DNA of 64,000 bases. Origin: Ferruginivarius sediminum (GTDB lineage: Bacteria; Pseudomonadota; Alphaproteobacteria; Kiloniellales; Rhodovibrionaceae). Made by a program: the position numbers and the translations under genes. This document shows positions 26,392-35,404 of the stretch, piece by piece. The stretch spans positions 248,001 to 312,000 of the forward strand of contig NZ_QPMH01000003.1 of NCBI RefSeq assembly GCF_003344765.1, read 5' to 3'. The notes under the pieces are model-generated. The model was not told where the DNA came from. It did not search any database and worked only from the letters and a program-made list of their open reading frames with translations. Position 1 is the stretch's first letter. Every line of letters begins with the position of its first letter.

Positions 26392-28121
26392 GTCTTGCCC
26401 CCTTCGCGCTTCAGCGCCCACTTCACGGTGGTCCGCCGCTCGTCCGTCCGTGCGCGCAGGACCACCTGCGTGCTGCGCCGCACCTCGTCGGGCCGGCCCA
26501 GGTAGACGCTTTCCTCCAGCGCCATTTCCGCCCCGGCAGCACGCAGGCGCCAACCGCTGCCGCCCGGCGTGCGCAACAGCACGGCCGAGCCGTCCTGAAC
26601 CAGCCCGGCCTTCACATCGGGATGCAGGTGGAAGCGGATCGCGATGGGCGTGCCGGAGGGCGCACCGTCCACGGTGTCTTCCCCGCGCAGGTCGTCGCCC
26701 TCGGTGGCCAGATAAAGCCGGCGCTCGTGGAAGGCGCCATGCGTGCGGCGGTAGCCGTCGTGGCGCATGTCCAGCCAAGTGGCGCCCTCGCCCTCCTCCC
26801 GACGGCAGATCACGTCCTCGGGCCGCCGGCCCAGGCCGCCACGGGGTAGAAGCTCGCTGGAGTTGGTTTCGCCCAGCGTCAGGGTGGAATGCGCCGCCGT
26901 GGCCCGCTGCACCTCTTTCCAGCGCGCGTCACCGTGCTGCGCGCCGCAGTTGACGATTAGGCGGTCGCGGCCGTGGCTCATCTCGAACGACAGCGTGCCG
27001 GCGTGGGCATGCGTATCGCAGCCTGCCTCGGGCGGCTGGCCGGCGTCGACGATCAGCAGCGTGCGCCCGGCCTGCATGCGCTGAAAGCCGCTTTGCGGCG
27101 CGGCCATGTGGGCGCGGCTGCGCCCGCCGGCGCGCTGCTGCGTCATGTCCAGGAACACCGCCTGCTCTTCCTGCGTGTCGTTGAACAGGGCCAGCGTGCG
27201 GTCGGCGTGCTGGTACATCTTCAGGACCGGCACCATGCCCTCGATCGCCAGGGTCAGGCTGCGCGTGCCGTCGTGCCCGGCCGCCGCAAGCGCGGCGCGG
27301 ATGTCGATCAGGTCACGCAGCACGGCCAAGTGCATCGACGGGCTGCGCTCCACATGGCCGCCGTCGGCCAGGATCTGGCGCGGCAGTTCCGCCTCCATCA
27401 TGGCAAGGCCGCGACGTAGCCACCCCTCGCCGTCGGGCAGGCACAGGCCGGCGTAGACGAGACCTTTCAGGGCGGCGATCAACTCGGCGCCGGTCAGGCC
27501 CGCGGGCAGGCTGCGATAAAGGTCCCGCGCCTGCCGCGCCAGAGAATCCAGTAGCTGCGTGCAGAATGCGACGTCGGCGCTGGCGGCGAAGAACTCGTAC
27601 TGGCCCAGCCAGTTGGCGATGCGCCGGCCAGTCGTCGCGGGCGCCCAGGCCTGCTCGCGCGGGCCGGGATGGCGGGCGATCCAGTCCCCGACCAGCTCAC
27701 GGGCGCGGCGCCGGGCGGCATCGCCGCCCAGGACCCGCAGGTCGCGCAGCCACCCGAAGGCGTGCAGTTCCGCCACCCAGTCGCCCTCGGCCCCGATGGG
27801 ATTCCAGAACGGCGCCGGGTTGGCCAACGTCCGCCCGGCAAAACGGAAGCGGTTTTGGATGATGCCCTGGCCAAGCTCCGCCGTGCCCGGCCAGGCGTCG
27901 CCCGGCTGGCGCAGCAGGTGCGAGGGCGTGCGGCCGCTCAGTGTCCAGCGATAGACGGCGCTGGACCGATACGGCCGCTTCAGCGCGAAGAGCGTCCGTT
28001 GCCACTTCAACGCGGTGGGCAGGCGGATGAACGCGCGCAGGCTGGCCGGCAGGCCCGGCCGCCGCGTGGGGCGGGGCCCGGCGGCCGGCGAGGTCTGCTG
28101 CGCCGCCGCCTCGCCGTCCAT
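26388..28121 (-). CDS. Heparinase II/III-family protein
   Basis: The 577-aa protein has the alpha-toroid plus antiparallel beta-sandwich pattern of this family. A helical N-terminal half contains NPAPFWNPIGAEGDWVAELH and TGRRIANWLGQYEFF. A beta-rich C-terminal half contains SFEMSHGRDRLIVNCGA, followed by HSTLTLGETNSSEL. Family members are polysaccharide lyases. In alphaproteobacteria this version is conserved between purH and rpe or rsmB, and its substrate is unknown. No signal peptide is seen, which is odd for a lyase acting on external glycans and may mean an intracellular substrate. Confidence 0.85.
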   Translation of the reverse strand: MDGEAAAQQTSPAAGPRPTRRPGLPASLRAFIRLPTALKWQRTLFALKRPYRSSAVYRWTLSGRTPSHLLRQPGDAWPGTAELGQGIIQNRFRFAGRTLANPAPFWNPIGAEGDWVAELHAFGWLRDLRVLGGDAARRRARELVGDWIARHPGPREQAWAPATTGRRIANWLGQYEFFAASADVAFCTQLLDSLARQARDLYRSLPAGLTGAELIAALKGLVYAGLCLPDGEGWLRRGLAMMEAELPRQILADGGHVERSPSMHLAVLRDLIDIRAALAAAGHDGTRSLTLAIEGMVPVLKMYQHADRTLALFNDTQEEQAVFLDMTQQRAGGRSRAHMAAPQSGFQRMQAGRTLLIVDAGQPPEAGCDTHAHAGTLSFEMSHGRDRLIVNCGAQHGDARWKEVQRATAAHSTLTLGETNSSELLPRGGLGRRPEDVICRREEGEGATWLDMRHDGYRRTHGAFHERRLYLATEGDDLRGEDTVDGAPSGTPIAIRFHLHPDVKAGLVQDGSAVLLRTPGGSGWRLRAAGAEMALEESVYLGRPDEVRRSTQVVLRARTDERRTTVKWALKREGGKT

Positions 28122-28124
28122 ATC

Positions 28125-28790
28125 TCAGCCCTGTCCGCGGAGCCGCGCGATGTTGCCGGCGTAGGCGTTCGCGCCGCCCTTGAACGTCGCGGAGCCCGCG
28201 ACCAGCACATCCGCCCCGGCGGCCACGGCCTCCGCCGCCGTTTCGGCGTTGATGCCGCCGTCCACCTCCAGATCGATGGCGCGGCCCGAGGCGTCGATCA
28301 TCTCGCGCAGCCTTTTCAGTTTTCGTTTCGCACTCGGAATGAACTTCTGGCCGCCGAAGCCGGGATTGACGCTCATCACCAGGATGAGGTCGACCATGTC
28401 GATCACCTCTTCCACCGCGGAGATGGGCGTGCCCGGATTTATCGAAACACCGGCCTTCTTCCCCTGCGCCTTGATCGCCTGCAGCGAGCGATGCACATGC
28501 GGCCCCGCCTCGGGGTGCACGGTGATGATGTCCGCACCCGCTTCGGCGAAGGCCGCGATGTAGGGATCGGCGGGGGCGATCATCAGGTGGACGTCGAACG
28601 GCAGGTCGCTGTGCGGCCGCAACGCCTTCACGACGTCCGGGCCGATGGTGATGTTCGGCACGAAGTGGCCGTCCATCACGTCGATGTGGATATAGTCGGC
28701 GCCGGCGGCGCTGACGGCGCGCACCTCTTCGCCCAGGCGGGCGAAGTCGGCGGAGAGAATCGAGGGGGCAATGCGGGTCGGTTGCTGCAT
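28125..28790 (-). CDS. rpe: Ribulose-phosphate 3-epimerase
   Basis: Rpe interconverts ribulose-5-phosphate and xylulose-5-phosphate in the pentose phosphate pathway. The 221-aa TIM barrel shows [50 protein letters not shown] and LEVDGGIN. These hold the metal and catalytic His and Asp residues. The start at 28790 is supported by AAGGGTGC just before the ATG; the longer frame adds 12 residues. The gene ends three bases before the heparinase-like gene. Confidence 0.95.
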   Translation of the reverse strand: MQQPTRIAPSILSADFARLGEEVRAVSAAGADYIHIDVMDGHFVPNITIGPDVVKALRPHSDLPFDVHLMIAPADPYIAAFAEAGADIITVHPEAGPHVHRSLQAIKAQGKKAGVSINPGTPISAVEEVIDMVDLILVMSVNPGFGGQKFIPSAKRKLKRLREMIDASGRAIDLEVDGGINAETAAEAVAAGADVLVAGSATFKGGANAYAGNIARLRGQG

Positions 28791-28832
28791 GCACCCTTGA
28801 CTATCAGCAAGCCCGAACCCCCGCAAGCGGGC

Positions 28833-30035
28833 TTACGCGCTCTCCGATAGGCGCGTCGTGCGCTCCAGCACGCGCAGCCGGCTCATCACCAGGTCGCGGT
28901 CCAGATAACAGCCCTGCAGGTGCCGTCGGCCGCTGTTCGGGTCGAAGGCATCCCGGCCGTGCAGGACGCGCAGGTTGTCGAACGCGATCATTTGCCCCGG
29001 ACCCAGCGTGAAGCGGATCATGAAATGCGGGTCGCGCAGCATCGTCCAGAATTTCCGATAGGCCGCGTAGAACGCCTGCATCCGCGCCGGCGGAACGTCC
29101 AAGGCGTCGCGGATCCAGTTGTTGAAGCGGATCTCGCACAGCGCGCCGTCGGCGTCGCGGCCGATTGTGGGCGCCCGGAAGCGGATATCGGACTCCTCGT
29201 CCTGGAAGCGGAAATCCACGGGCTGCGTCGCCAGCACCTCGAAGGCCTCGGGGTCTTCGCGCTGCAGGGCCTCGGCCACGGCGAAGCCGTCGGTCAGGAT
29301 CGACGCGCCGCCGGTGGCGCCGTTCTCCAGGCAGTAGAGAAGCTGAAAGTCCGGCGGGCGCTGCCAATTCGGCAGGTCCACGTGCGGCTCCAGCTTGATG
29401 GCCGTGTAGGCGGCGTTGTTCGGATTCGGCTTCGAAACGACATCGAAGGTATGGCCGAAATTGGTCTCCCGCGCCCAACCGACGCGCCCGACAACGTCCA
29501 GGAGCGAACCCTCGGCCGTGGGCCCGTCGCTCAAAAGCGCGAGACCGTGTTCGGAGAGCGCGTGCAGCCAGCGCCGCAAGCCGGCGTCACTCTCCATCAA
29601 CTCAGCATAGGACACCGAGGGAATGGCGCCCTGCATCTCGGCGCCCCAGGGCCGTGCCCGGCGGCTCTCGGTGTCCGCCGCGCGATTGGTGTAATCGCGC
29701 TCCCGCAGCCAGGCCGGGTCGAACAGGCTTTCGTGCCAGCCGCCGTTCTCGGGCCACAGCAGGCGCAAGGCACCATCCGGGCGCAGTTCGACGCGGGGCG
29801 GGTCCAATTCCTCCGGTAGGTCCAGCAGCTCGAAAGTGCGCTCGCGCGTCTGTGGGTGCCGGCACTGCGCGCAGGCACAGTTGTCGCGCAGCCAAAGGTG
29901 GTGGAAACGGCTGGTGCGCCCGTCATCCCAGGTCAGTGCAACGGCGCCGTCCTCCGCCGTTGCCGCCACAATGCGCTGCGCCGCGCGCGATGGCGCGAAT
30001 TCCCCCATATCGACGATAGGGCCGTCCGGGGTCAT
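28833..30035 (-). CDS. Gamma-butyrobetaine hydroxylase-like 2-oxoglutarate dioxygenase
   Basis: The 400-aa protein has the two-part structure of gamma-butyrobetaine and trimethyllysine dioxygenases. The N-terminal DUF971-like zinc domain has Cys53, Cys55, Cys58 and His60 in DNCACAQCRH. The C-terminal TauD-like domain binds Fe(II) by His218 and Asp220 (EPHVDLP) and His359 (RVLHGRDAF); Arg371 probably holds 2-oxoglutarate. Hydroxylation of gamma-butyrobetaine to carnitine is the likely reaction, with trimethyllysine or another betaine as the alternative. A LysR regulator lies divergently 115 bases away and probably controls it. Confidence 0.82.
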   Translation of the reverse strand: MTPDGPIVDMGEFAPSRAAQRIVAATAEDGAVALTWDDGRTSRFHHLWLRDNCACAQCRHPQTRERTFELLDLPEELDPPRVELRPDGALRLLWPENGGWHESLFDPAWLRERDYTNRAADTESRRARPWGAEMQGAIPSVSYAELMESDAGLRRWLHALSEHGLALLSDGPTAEGSLLDVVGRVGWARETNFGHTFDVVSKPNPNNAAYTAIKLEPHVDLPNWQRPPDFQLLYCLENGATGGASILTDGFAVAEALQREDPEAFEVLATQPVDFRFQDEESDIRFRAPTIGRDADGALCEIRFNNWIRDALDVPPARMQAFYAAYRKFWTMLRDPHFMIRFTLGPGQMIAFDNLRVLHGRDAFDPNSGRRHLQGCYLDRDLVMSRLRVLERTTRLSESA

Positions 30036-30150
30036 GCCGGGTCTCCTGTCCGTGTCTCCTTACGCCTCGAAGAATTGTGTCCTCGCCCGGGCTTGCGCAA
30101 ACGATTAATCTCGCGGCTGAGACTTAGACAAACTTATGGGCCGCTTCCGC

Positions 30151-31047
30151 ATGAGTGGGTCGCTTCCGCCGCTGAACTGGCTGCGCGCCTTCGAGGCCGC
30201 CGCCCGCCACATGAGCTTTACCGAGGCCGCACGCGAACTGGGCGTCACGCAGTCCGCCGTCAGCCAGCAGGTTCGCTTACTGGAAGGCCGGCTGGGCCAG
30301 CCCCTGTTCCGCCGTCTGGCACGCAGCCTGGAACTGACCGAGGCCGGCCGCGCCTATCTGCCGAAAGTGCATCAGGCGTTCGAGACGCTGGGCCACGCGA
30401 CGGAGGAAATCTTCGGCAGCCGCGACGACCGGCCGCTGACGGTGCGCGCCACGCTGGGCTTCGCCGCGCTGTGGCTGGTGCCACGCCTTGGCCGCTTCCG
30501 GGAGGCCAATCCGGACGTCGCGATCAACCTTGTCACCAGCCTGTGGCACGACGCGCGGGGGAGCGAGGGCATCGATCTGGAGATTCGTTACGGTACGACA
30601 ACGGAATCCGATTTCACCGCCGAGCAACTGACCGAAGAATGGCATTTCCCCGTCTGCACGCCGGCCCTGGCGGCTCGACTGTCCGCGCCTGGCGACCTTG
30701 CCGGCTATACGCTTCTTCATACGGTCGGGTTCGAGACCGGCTGGCCGCAGTGGTTGAAGGCCGCGGGGGTTGCAAGCGAACCGTCGGAGCCCGGCCGCGT
30801 GAGCTGCGATACCAGCGTCCTCGCCCTCGACCTCGCGCGAAGGGGCGCAGGCGTGGCGCTGGCGCGCACCACCTATGCCGAGGAGGCGCTGGCACGCGGC
30901 GACCTTGTGGCGCCCTTCGATCTGCGGATTCCGGCGGAGGGGTTCCATCTCCTGACCCCGCGCCGCCGGGCCTTGCCGCCGCACACCAAGGCGTTCCGGG
31001 ACTGGCTGTTGTCGGAGATCGCGGCGCCTGGACCGAACCGGGACTAG
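30151..31047 (+). CDS. LysR-family regulator, GcvA subgroup
   Basis: The 298-aa regulator has the LysR helix-turn-helix at about residues 5-62 (MSFTEAARELGVTQSAVSQQVR). The ligand-binding part has the GcvA subgroup hallmarks LPPLNWLRAFEAAARHMSF and IDLEIRYG. The start at 30151 matches relatives that begin a few residues before LPPLN; a longer ATG at 30136 is possible. Position suggests control of the divergent gamma-butyrobetaine hydroxylase-like gene. The stop overlaps the rsmB stop on the opposite strand in CTAG. Confidence 0.88.
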   Translation: MSGSLPPLNWLRAFEAAARHMSFTEAARELGVTQSAVSQQVRLLEGRLGQPLFRRLARSLELTEAGRAYLPKVHQAFETLGHATEEIFGSRDDRPLTVRATLGFAALWLVPRLGRFREANPDVAINLVTSLWHDARGSEGIDLEIRYGTTTESDFTAEQLTEEWHFPVCTPALAARLSAPGDLAGYTLLHTVGFETGWPQWLKAAGVASEPSEPGRVSCDTSVLALDLARRGAGVALARTTYAEEALARGDLVAPFDLRIPAEGFHLLTPRRRALPPHTKAFRDWLLSEIAAPGPNRD

Positions 31048-32369
31048 CTCTCGCGCTTGTGCAGGCGGCAGGCGTAGAAGCCGTCCATCCCGCCGCGCTC
31101 CCCAAGGTGGCAAGGCAAGGTGCGCAGATCGCCTGCAGGTGTGATCGCCTCCGAAAGTCCCCCGATTTCCTCCGGTCGGACCGGGACGCGCTCCAAATCG
31201 TTTCGGCTTTGCAACAATACGTCGACCTGCTCGGACCCTTCCGCCGGCTGAAGCGAGCAGACGGCGTAGACCAGCGTGCCGCCCGGTGCCAGCATCTGCG
31301 CCGCTGCCGCCAGCAGGTCCCGCTGAACCGCCGCCATGGACGGCACATCCTCCGGCCGCTTGAGGCGCGCGATGTCGGGATGCCGGCGCAGAGTGCCCGT
31401 AGCCGTGCATGGCGCATCCAGCAGGATCGCCTCGGCCGGCTGCGGCGGCGTCCATTCCGTCAGGTCGGCGGCAACCGTCGCGGCGGCCAGGGAAAGCCGG
31501 TTCAGGTTCTCGCCAAGCTGCTGCAAGCGCTGTTTGGAGCGGTCGACCGCCAGCACCGTGGCGCCGGCGGCGGCAAGCTGCGCCGTCTTCCCGCCGGGCG
31601 CGGCGCAAAGGTCGAGGATGTGCCGGCCGCTGACGTCGCCCAGCAAGCGGGCGGGCAGCGCGGCGGCCGCGTCCTGCACCCACCAGGCGCCGTCGCCGTA
31701 GCCCGGCAGCCGCCGCACGTCTCCCGAGCCCGGCGGCAGGCGCAGCGTGCCCGTCGGCAGAATCTCGGCCTCCAGCCGCTCGGCCCATGCCTCCCGGTCC
31801 GCCTTGACGGAGATGTCGAGCGGCGGCTCTTGCAGGTGCTGCGCGGCGATGGCGCGCGCCGTTTCCTCGCCATAGGTCTCGCACCACGCCTGCCACAGCC
31901 AGCGGGGCGTGTTGCGGCGCTCGGCGTCCTGATCGGCCAGGATGGCCTCGCGCTCGCGCACAAGCCGCCGCAGCACGGCGTTGAGAAGCCCCTGATGCGG
32001 GCCGACGCGCACGCCGGTGGCCAGCGCCACCGTCTCGCCAACGGCGGCATGCGCCGGCACGTCGAGGAACAGAACCTGCGCCGCGCCCAGGCGCAGTAAA
32101 TCCTGGACCGCGTTCAGCTTGCCCTTCAACGGCCTGTCCAGGCAGCGGGCGATGGCGTTGTCGAGCTGGCCCACCCGGCGCAACACCGTCGTGGTGAGAA
32201 GCCTGGCGAAGGCGCGGTCGCGCGGCTGCAGATCGCGAAGCCGGGGAATGGCGGCGCCGGCATCCTCCAGGGTTTCGCCCTGGCGCAGGATGCGGCGTAT
32301 CCATTCGAAAGCGGCGCGGCGCGACTCGCGTCCGGCCGAGCGGTTAGGAGTGTCGGGAGATTGCGTCAT
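31044..32369 (-). CDS. rsmB: 16S rRNA (cytosine967-C5)-methyltransferase
   Basis: The 441-aa protein has an N-terminal NusB-like RNA-binding domain (about residues 15-150, with GVRVGPHQGLLNAVLRRLVR). A Rossmann-fold methyltransferase domain follows, with the SAM loop DLCAAPGGKTAQLA. The catalytic Cys motifs are LDAPCTATGTLRRHPD and VYAVCSLQPAEG. This is the pattern of RsmB. The chromosomal position between htpX and rpe is common in Rhodospirillales. It converges on the LysR gene, with stops overlapping by four bases. Confidence 0.93.
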   Translation of the reverse strand: MTQSPDTPNRSAGRESRRAAFEWIRRILRQGETLEDAGAAIPRLRDLQPRDRAFARLLTTTVLRRVGQLDNAIARCLDRPLKGKLNAVQDLLRLGAAQVLFLDVPAHAAVGETVALATGVRVGPHQGLLNAVLRRLVREREAILADQDAERRNTPRWLWQAWCETYGEETARAIAAQHLQEPPLDISVKADREAWAERLEAEILPTGTLRLPPGSGDVRRLPGYGDGAWWVQDAAAALPARLLGDVSGRHILDLCAAPGGKTAQLAAAGATVLAVDRSKQRLQQLGENLNRLSLAAATVAADLTEWTPPQPAEAILLDAPCTATGTLRRHPDIARLKRPEDVPSMAAVQRDLLAAAAQMLAPGGTLVYAVCSLQPAEGSEQVDVLLQSRNDLERVPVRPEEIGGLSEAITPAGDLRTLPCHLGERGGMDGFYACRLHKRES

Positions 32370-32413
32370 GGGCGGGGTCTAGCACGGCCCCAAGCCGGCG
32401 ACCAACGCCGTTC

Positions 32414-33313
32414 TCAGCCCCAGGGGCTCGCCGGGCGATTGCCGCCGCCGCTGCCTGTCTTGCCCCACTCGCGGGCCAGCGCTTCCAGCCGGGCCACCCG
32501 CTCGCTCGTGGCGGGGTGCGTGGAGAACAGGCTGCCGAAGTGCTTGCCGGACAGCGGGTTGATGATGAACATATGCGCCGTCGCGGGGTTCTTCTCGGCC
32601 ACGCGGTTCTCGTGCGACTTGGCAGCGCCCGCGATCTTGTCCAGCGCCGAGGCGAGCCACAGCGGCTGGCCGCAGATCTCCGCGCCGGCCCTGTCGGCGG
32701 CGTACTCGCGGGTGCGGCTGATCCCCATCTGCACCAGCATCGCGGCCAGCGGCGCCAGCAGCGCCACCAGCAGCGCGCCCATGCCGCCCAGCGGATTGTC
32801 GCGGTTGTTGCCGCCGAACAGGCCCGCGAACATCGCGAAGTTGGCCAGCATGGAGATGGCGCCCGCGATGGTCGCCGTGATGGTCATCGTCAGCGTGTCG
32901 CGGTTCTTCACGTGCGCAAGCTCGTGCGCCATGACGCCAGCGACCTCCTGGCTCGACAGGCGGCGCAGCAGGCCCGTTGTGGCGGCGACGGCGGCGTTCT
33001 CGGGATTGCGCCCAGTGGCGAAGGCGTTCGGCTGGTCGTTGTCGATGATGTAGACCTTCGGCATCGGCAGGGAGGCGTTCTCGGCCAACTGTGCAACAAT
33101 GCCATGGAACTGCGGCGCGGTGTTCTGATCCACCTCGCGCGCGTGGTACATCCGCAGCACGATCTTGTCCGCGTTCCAATAGCTGAACAGGTTCATGCCC
33201 AGCGCCAGCACGAACGCGATCAAAAGCCCGCCCTCTCCGGCGACAAGCCAGCCGGCCGCCAGAAAGATCGCGGTCAGGGCCGCAAGAAGCACGAATGTGC
33301 GAAGCGTATTCAT
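32414..33313 (-). CDS. htpX: Membrane metalloprotease HtpX
   Basis: HtpX degrades misfolded membrane proteins at the inner membrane. The 299-aa protein has two N-terminal membrane helices and the zinc motif HELAH (His130, Glu131, His134). Two more hydrophobic segments follow ([19 protein letters not shown] and [17 protein letters not shown]), as does the third ligand region [13 protein letters not shown] used the ATG of [10 protein letters not shown], since the extra 35 residues of the longer frame lack family similarity. A divergent small gene encodes the SDH assembly factor. Confidence 0.93.
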   Translation of the reverse strand: MNTLRTFVLLAALTAIFLAAGWLVAGEGGLLIAFVLALGMNLFSYWNADKIVLRMYHAREVDQNTAPQFHGIVAQLAENASLPMPKVYIIDNDQPNAFATGRNPENAAVAATTGLLRRLSSQEVAGVMAHELAHVKNRDTLTMTITATIAGAISMLANFAMFAGLFGGNNRDNPLGGMGALLVALLAPLAAMLVQMGISRTREYAADRAGAEICGQPLWLASALDKIAGAAKSHENRVAEKNPATAHMFIINPLSGKHFGSLFSTHPATSERVARLEALAREWGKTGSGGGNRPASPWG

Positions 33314-33438
33314 CACCGTTCGAATTCCCGTGGATAAGCTCCATGGTGAGCCGCATTTTATCTGGGCGGGGCGGAACTGCCGTTCAAGTCTGCCCGGCGT
33401 TGCCTGCGCCGCCGCCACATGCCATATCGGAAAGTGCC

Positions 33439-33696
33439 ATGACCAAGCTGTTCAAAAGCCTCGTTCCCAAGCCGGCGAAACGGCGCGCACCGCAAGCGTC
33501 GGGCCGTCAGCCCGCCCACCCCGTCGACCGCGAGAAGCTGGAGCAGGCCGCGCGCGCCGGGGAAGCCGATGCATCCACCGCCCCGGCCACAACGGACGAG
33601 ACGGCCGGAAAGCCGAAGGAGATCGGCGGCCCCGACGGTCCCGAGCCCACGCGCTATGGCGACTGGGAACGCGGCGGCATCTGCTACGATTTCTGA
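33439..33696 (+). CDS. DUF1674 protein, succinate dehydrogenase assembly factor 4-like
   Basis: The 85-aa protein ends with the DUF1674 signature [19 protein letters not shown], shared with the mitochondrial factor SDHAF4 that aids maturation of the flavoprotein SdhA. The N-terminal two thirds are Lys/Ala-rich and probably disordered. The start at 33439 was chosen over a frame opening at 33295 in the htpX leader. It is divergent from htpX, as often in alphaproteobacteria. Confidence 0.88.
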   Translation: MTKLFKSLVPKPAKRRAPQASGRQPAHPVDREKLEQAARAGEADASTAPATTDETAGKPKEIGGPDGPEPTRYGDWERGGICYDF

Positions 33697-33793
33697 TCGA
33701 CACGCATAGCCCACCAAGGCGCTTGACGTTCCTCCAACTGGAAGGCGGAAAACCTACGGCGGTATTCGCATCCAGATGGAAGGAACCGGAAAC

Positions 33794-34261
33794 GTGGCGA
33801 TGCGTTGGAAGCTGGCTGTCGCGGGTGTCGCCGTCGCGGTTGCCGCTGGCGGCTGGGCGGTTTTCGAAGGTGGGCTGCTCCAGGAGCCGGCGAAAGCGGA
33901 TTCGCTCTCGCAGGCGGACCTCAAGCTGGGCGGGCGGCTCTATCAGCAGAACTGCGCGACATGCCATGGCATGAACCGGCAGGGACAGCCGAACTGGCGC
34001 GAGCGGAAGCCGGACGGAAAGATGCCCGCCCCGCCGCTCGATGGCTCTGGCCACACGTGGCACCACCCGGATGAACAGCTTCTGGCCATCATCGACCAGG
34101 GCGTCGAGGCGCTGGCCCCGGACGGCTACGAATCCGACATGAAGGGTTTCGGCGACCGGCTCGACAACCGCGAGATGCGCGTCATCCTCGGTTACATCAA
34201 GTCGCAGTGGCCCGAGGACATCCAGGAGCGCCAGGCCACCCTCGACGACCGGCAGGGTTAG
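33794..34261 (+). CDS. Membrane-anchored or secreted c-type cytochrome
   Basis: The protein of about 155 residues has a short N-terminal hydrophobic helix (LAVAGVAVAVAAGGWAVF) acting as signal or anchor. A single class I cytochrome domain follows, with heme motif CATCHG (Cys54, Cys57, His58) and a probable axial Met116 in ESDMKGFGD. A GTG at 33794, ten bases after GGAAGGA, was preferred to the ATG at 33776 that overlaps this site; ATG at 33800 is also possible. It lies about 100 bases after the DUF1674 gene. The electron partner is unknown. Confidence 0.85.
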   Translation: MAMRWKLAVAGVAVAVAAGGWAVFEGGLLQEPAKADSLSQADLKLGGRLYQQNCATCHGMNRQGQPNWRERKPDGKMPAPPLDGSGHTWHHPDEQLLAIIDQGVEALAPDGYESDMKGFGDRLDNREMRVILGYIKSQWPEDIQERQATLDDRQG

Positions 34262-34275
34262 GCGGCCGGAACGGC

Positions 34276-34611
34276 CTATTCCCCGCCTTCGGGGCCGTAG
34301 AACATCACCCAGGTCTCGAAATCGTCGCTGAACTCCTCGAAGCGGTGATCGTCGCCCGCCGCCGCGAACAGAACGTCGCCCGGCGCGAAGGGCGTGCGCT
34401 TGCCGTTGCGCATGAACGTGCCGGTACCCGAGAGCACGACGTAAAGCTCGTCCTGACGATGCGGCTTCTGGGGGTCGTGACCGCGCGGGGCATAGTGGCG
34501 CAGGGTCATGGTGCCGTGGCGCATCAAAAGCGCCGAGCCGCGGCCCGGGTCCGGCTCGACGTTTCGAGCCTGCTCCGCCGTGATGCGCCAGCCGCCTTCC
34601 GGTTCCGCCAT
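34276..34611 (-). CDS. Small cupin-domain protein
   Basis: The 111-aa protein is a single cupin barrel with HYAPRGHDPQKPHRQDELYVVLSG split over the first motif (His, His, Glu metal ligands) and GDVLFAAAGDDHRFEEF in the second. It begins at an ATG preceded by GGGAGG. It is 11 bases after the PNPOx-like gene and probably in its operon. The substrate is unknown. A frame extending to 35172 is an out-of-frame reading of the PNPOx gene. Confidence 0.8.
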   Translation of the reverse strand: MAEPEGGWRITAEQARNVEPDPGRGSALLMRHGTMTLRHYAPRGHDPQKPHRQDELYVVLSGTGTFMRNGKRTPFAPGDVLFAAAGDDHRFEEFSDDFETWVMFYGPEGGE

Positions 34612-34622
34612 ATCCGCCTCCC

Positions 34623-35300
34623 TCAATCGAAACGAATGTGCTTCAGGTAATCGGGTTCGCGAATGCCTTGCCGCATCGCCGGGTCCGCCTCGGGCCGGCC
34701 AAAGGCGCGGTGCGTCGGCAGCACGCCGGCCCACACGGGCGCGTCCATGTCCTCCGCGTCGTCGCTGGGCGGCCCCTGCCGGATCTTGGCCGCAACCTCG
34801 CGCAGCTCCATCCGCATGACGGCGGTGGCCTTCATTTCCTGTTCCGTCGGCGCGCGCAGCTCGGCCCAGCGGCCGGGCACCAGCCGTTCGGTAAAAGCCT
34901 CCAGCGCGTGCAGCTTCTCGTCCGTATCCTCGATCTCCTCGGCCGTGCCATAGGCCACCACCGAGCGGTAATTGAACGAGTGATGGAAGCCGCTGCGCGC
35001 CAGGACCACGCCGTCGAGCAGCGCGACGGAGAAACACACCGGGACGCCGACCCCGACGCGGCGGATCATCCGGCTGGCACTGGAGCCGTGCCAATAGACA
35101 TACGCGCCGCTGCGCCAATAGGCCGTCGACGTTACGTAAGGCTGGCCGTCGAAGACATAGGCGACGTGGCACATCAGTCCGGCATCCAATACGCCGTGCA
35201 CGGCCTCCCGGTCATAGCGCGCACGGACGTTGTTGCGCCGGATCCGGCTGCGGTCCGTCTTGGCGTAAGCGTCCGGCGCGGTGCCGTCGGGCGGGGTCAT
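34623..35300 (-). CDS. Pyridoxamine 5'-phosphate oxidase-family flavoprotein
   Basis: The 225-aa protein has the split-barrel flavin fold: GLMCHVAYVFDGQPYVTSTAYWR, then VYWHGSSASRMIR and VCFSVALLDGVVLARSGFHHSFNYRSVV in consecutive strands. The region ending FTERLVPGRWAELR is typical of a large group of PNPOx-like proteins annotated as flavin-nucleotide-binding. AGGAGG precedes the ATG. It is divergent from a MocR regulator, a pairing common for pyridoxal-related genes. Whether it oxidises pyridoxamine phosphate or another flavin or F420-like substrate is not clear. Confidence 0.82.
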   Translation of the reverse strand: MTPPDGTAPDAYAKTDRSRIRRNNVRARYDREAVHGVLDAGLMCHVAYVFDGQPYVTSTAYWRSGAYVYWHGSSASRMIRRVGVGVPVCFSVALLDGVVLARSGFHHSFNYRSVVAYGTAEEIEDTDEKLHALEAFTERLVPGRWAELRAPTEQEMKATAVMRMELREVAAKIRQGPPSDDAEDMDAPVWAGVLPTHRAFGRPEADPAMRQGIREPDYLKHIRFD

Positions 35301-35404
35301 GGTCGTTCCTCCTGTCGCTCGGTTTCGCCGAGTATCCCGGCAAAGCGGTTGTGCCGCGAGGGCCGCTTGTGTCTTTCTATAGGGACCGTTTTCAAGAGGA
35401 CATC

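Noticed and set aside
30725..30745. tRNA T-loop-like sequence (GGGTTCGAGACC)
   Set aside because: It lies inside the LysR coding region, and no acceptor stem, D-arm or anticodon arm surrounds it.
29856..32099. A 747-aa plus-strand reading frame
   Set aside because: It is an antisense shadow across the dioxygenase, LysR and rsmB genes; its translation is Arg/Ala/Gly-rich and has no family signature.
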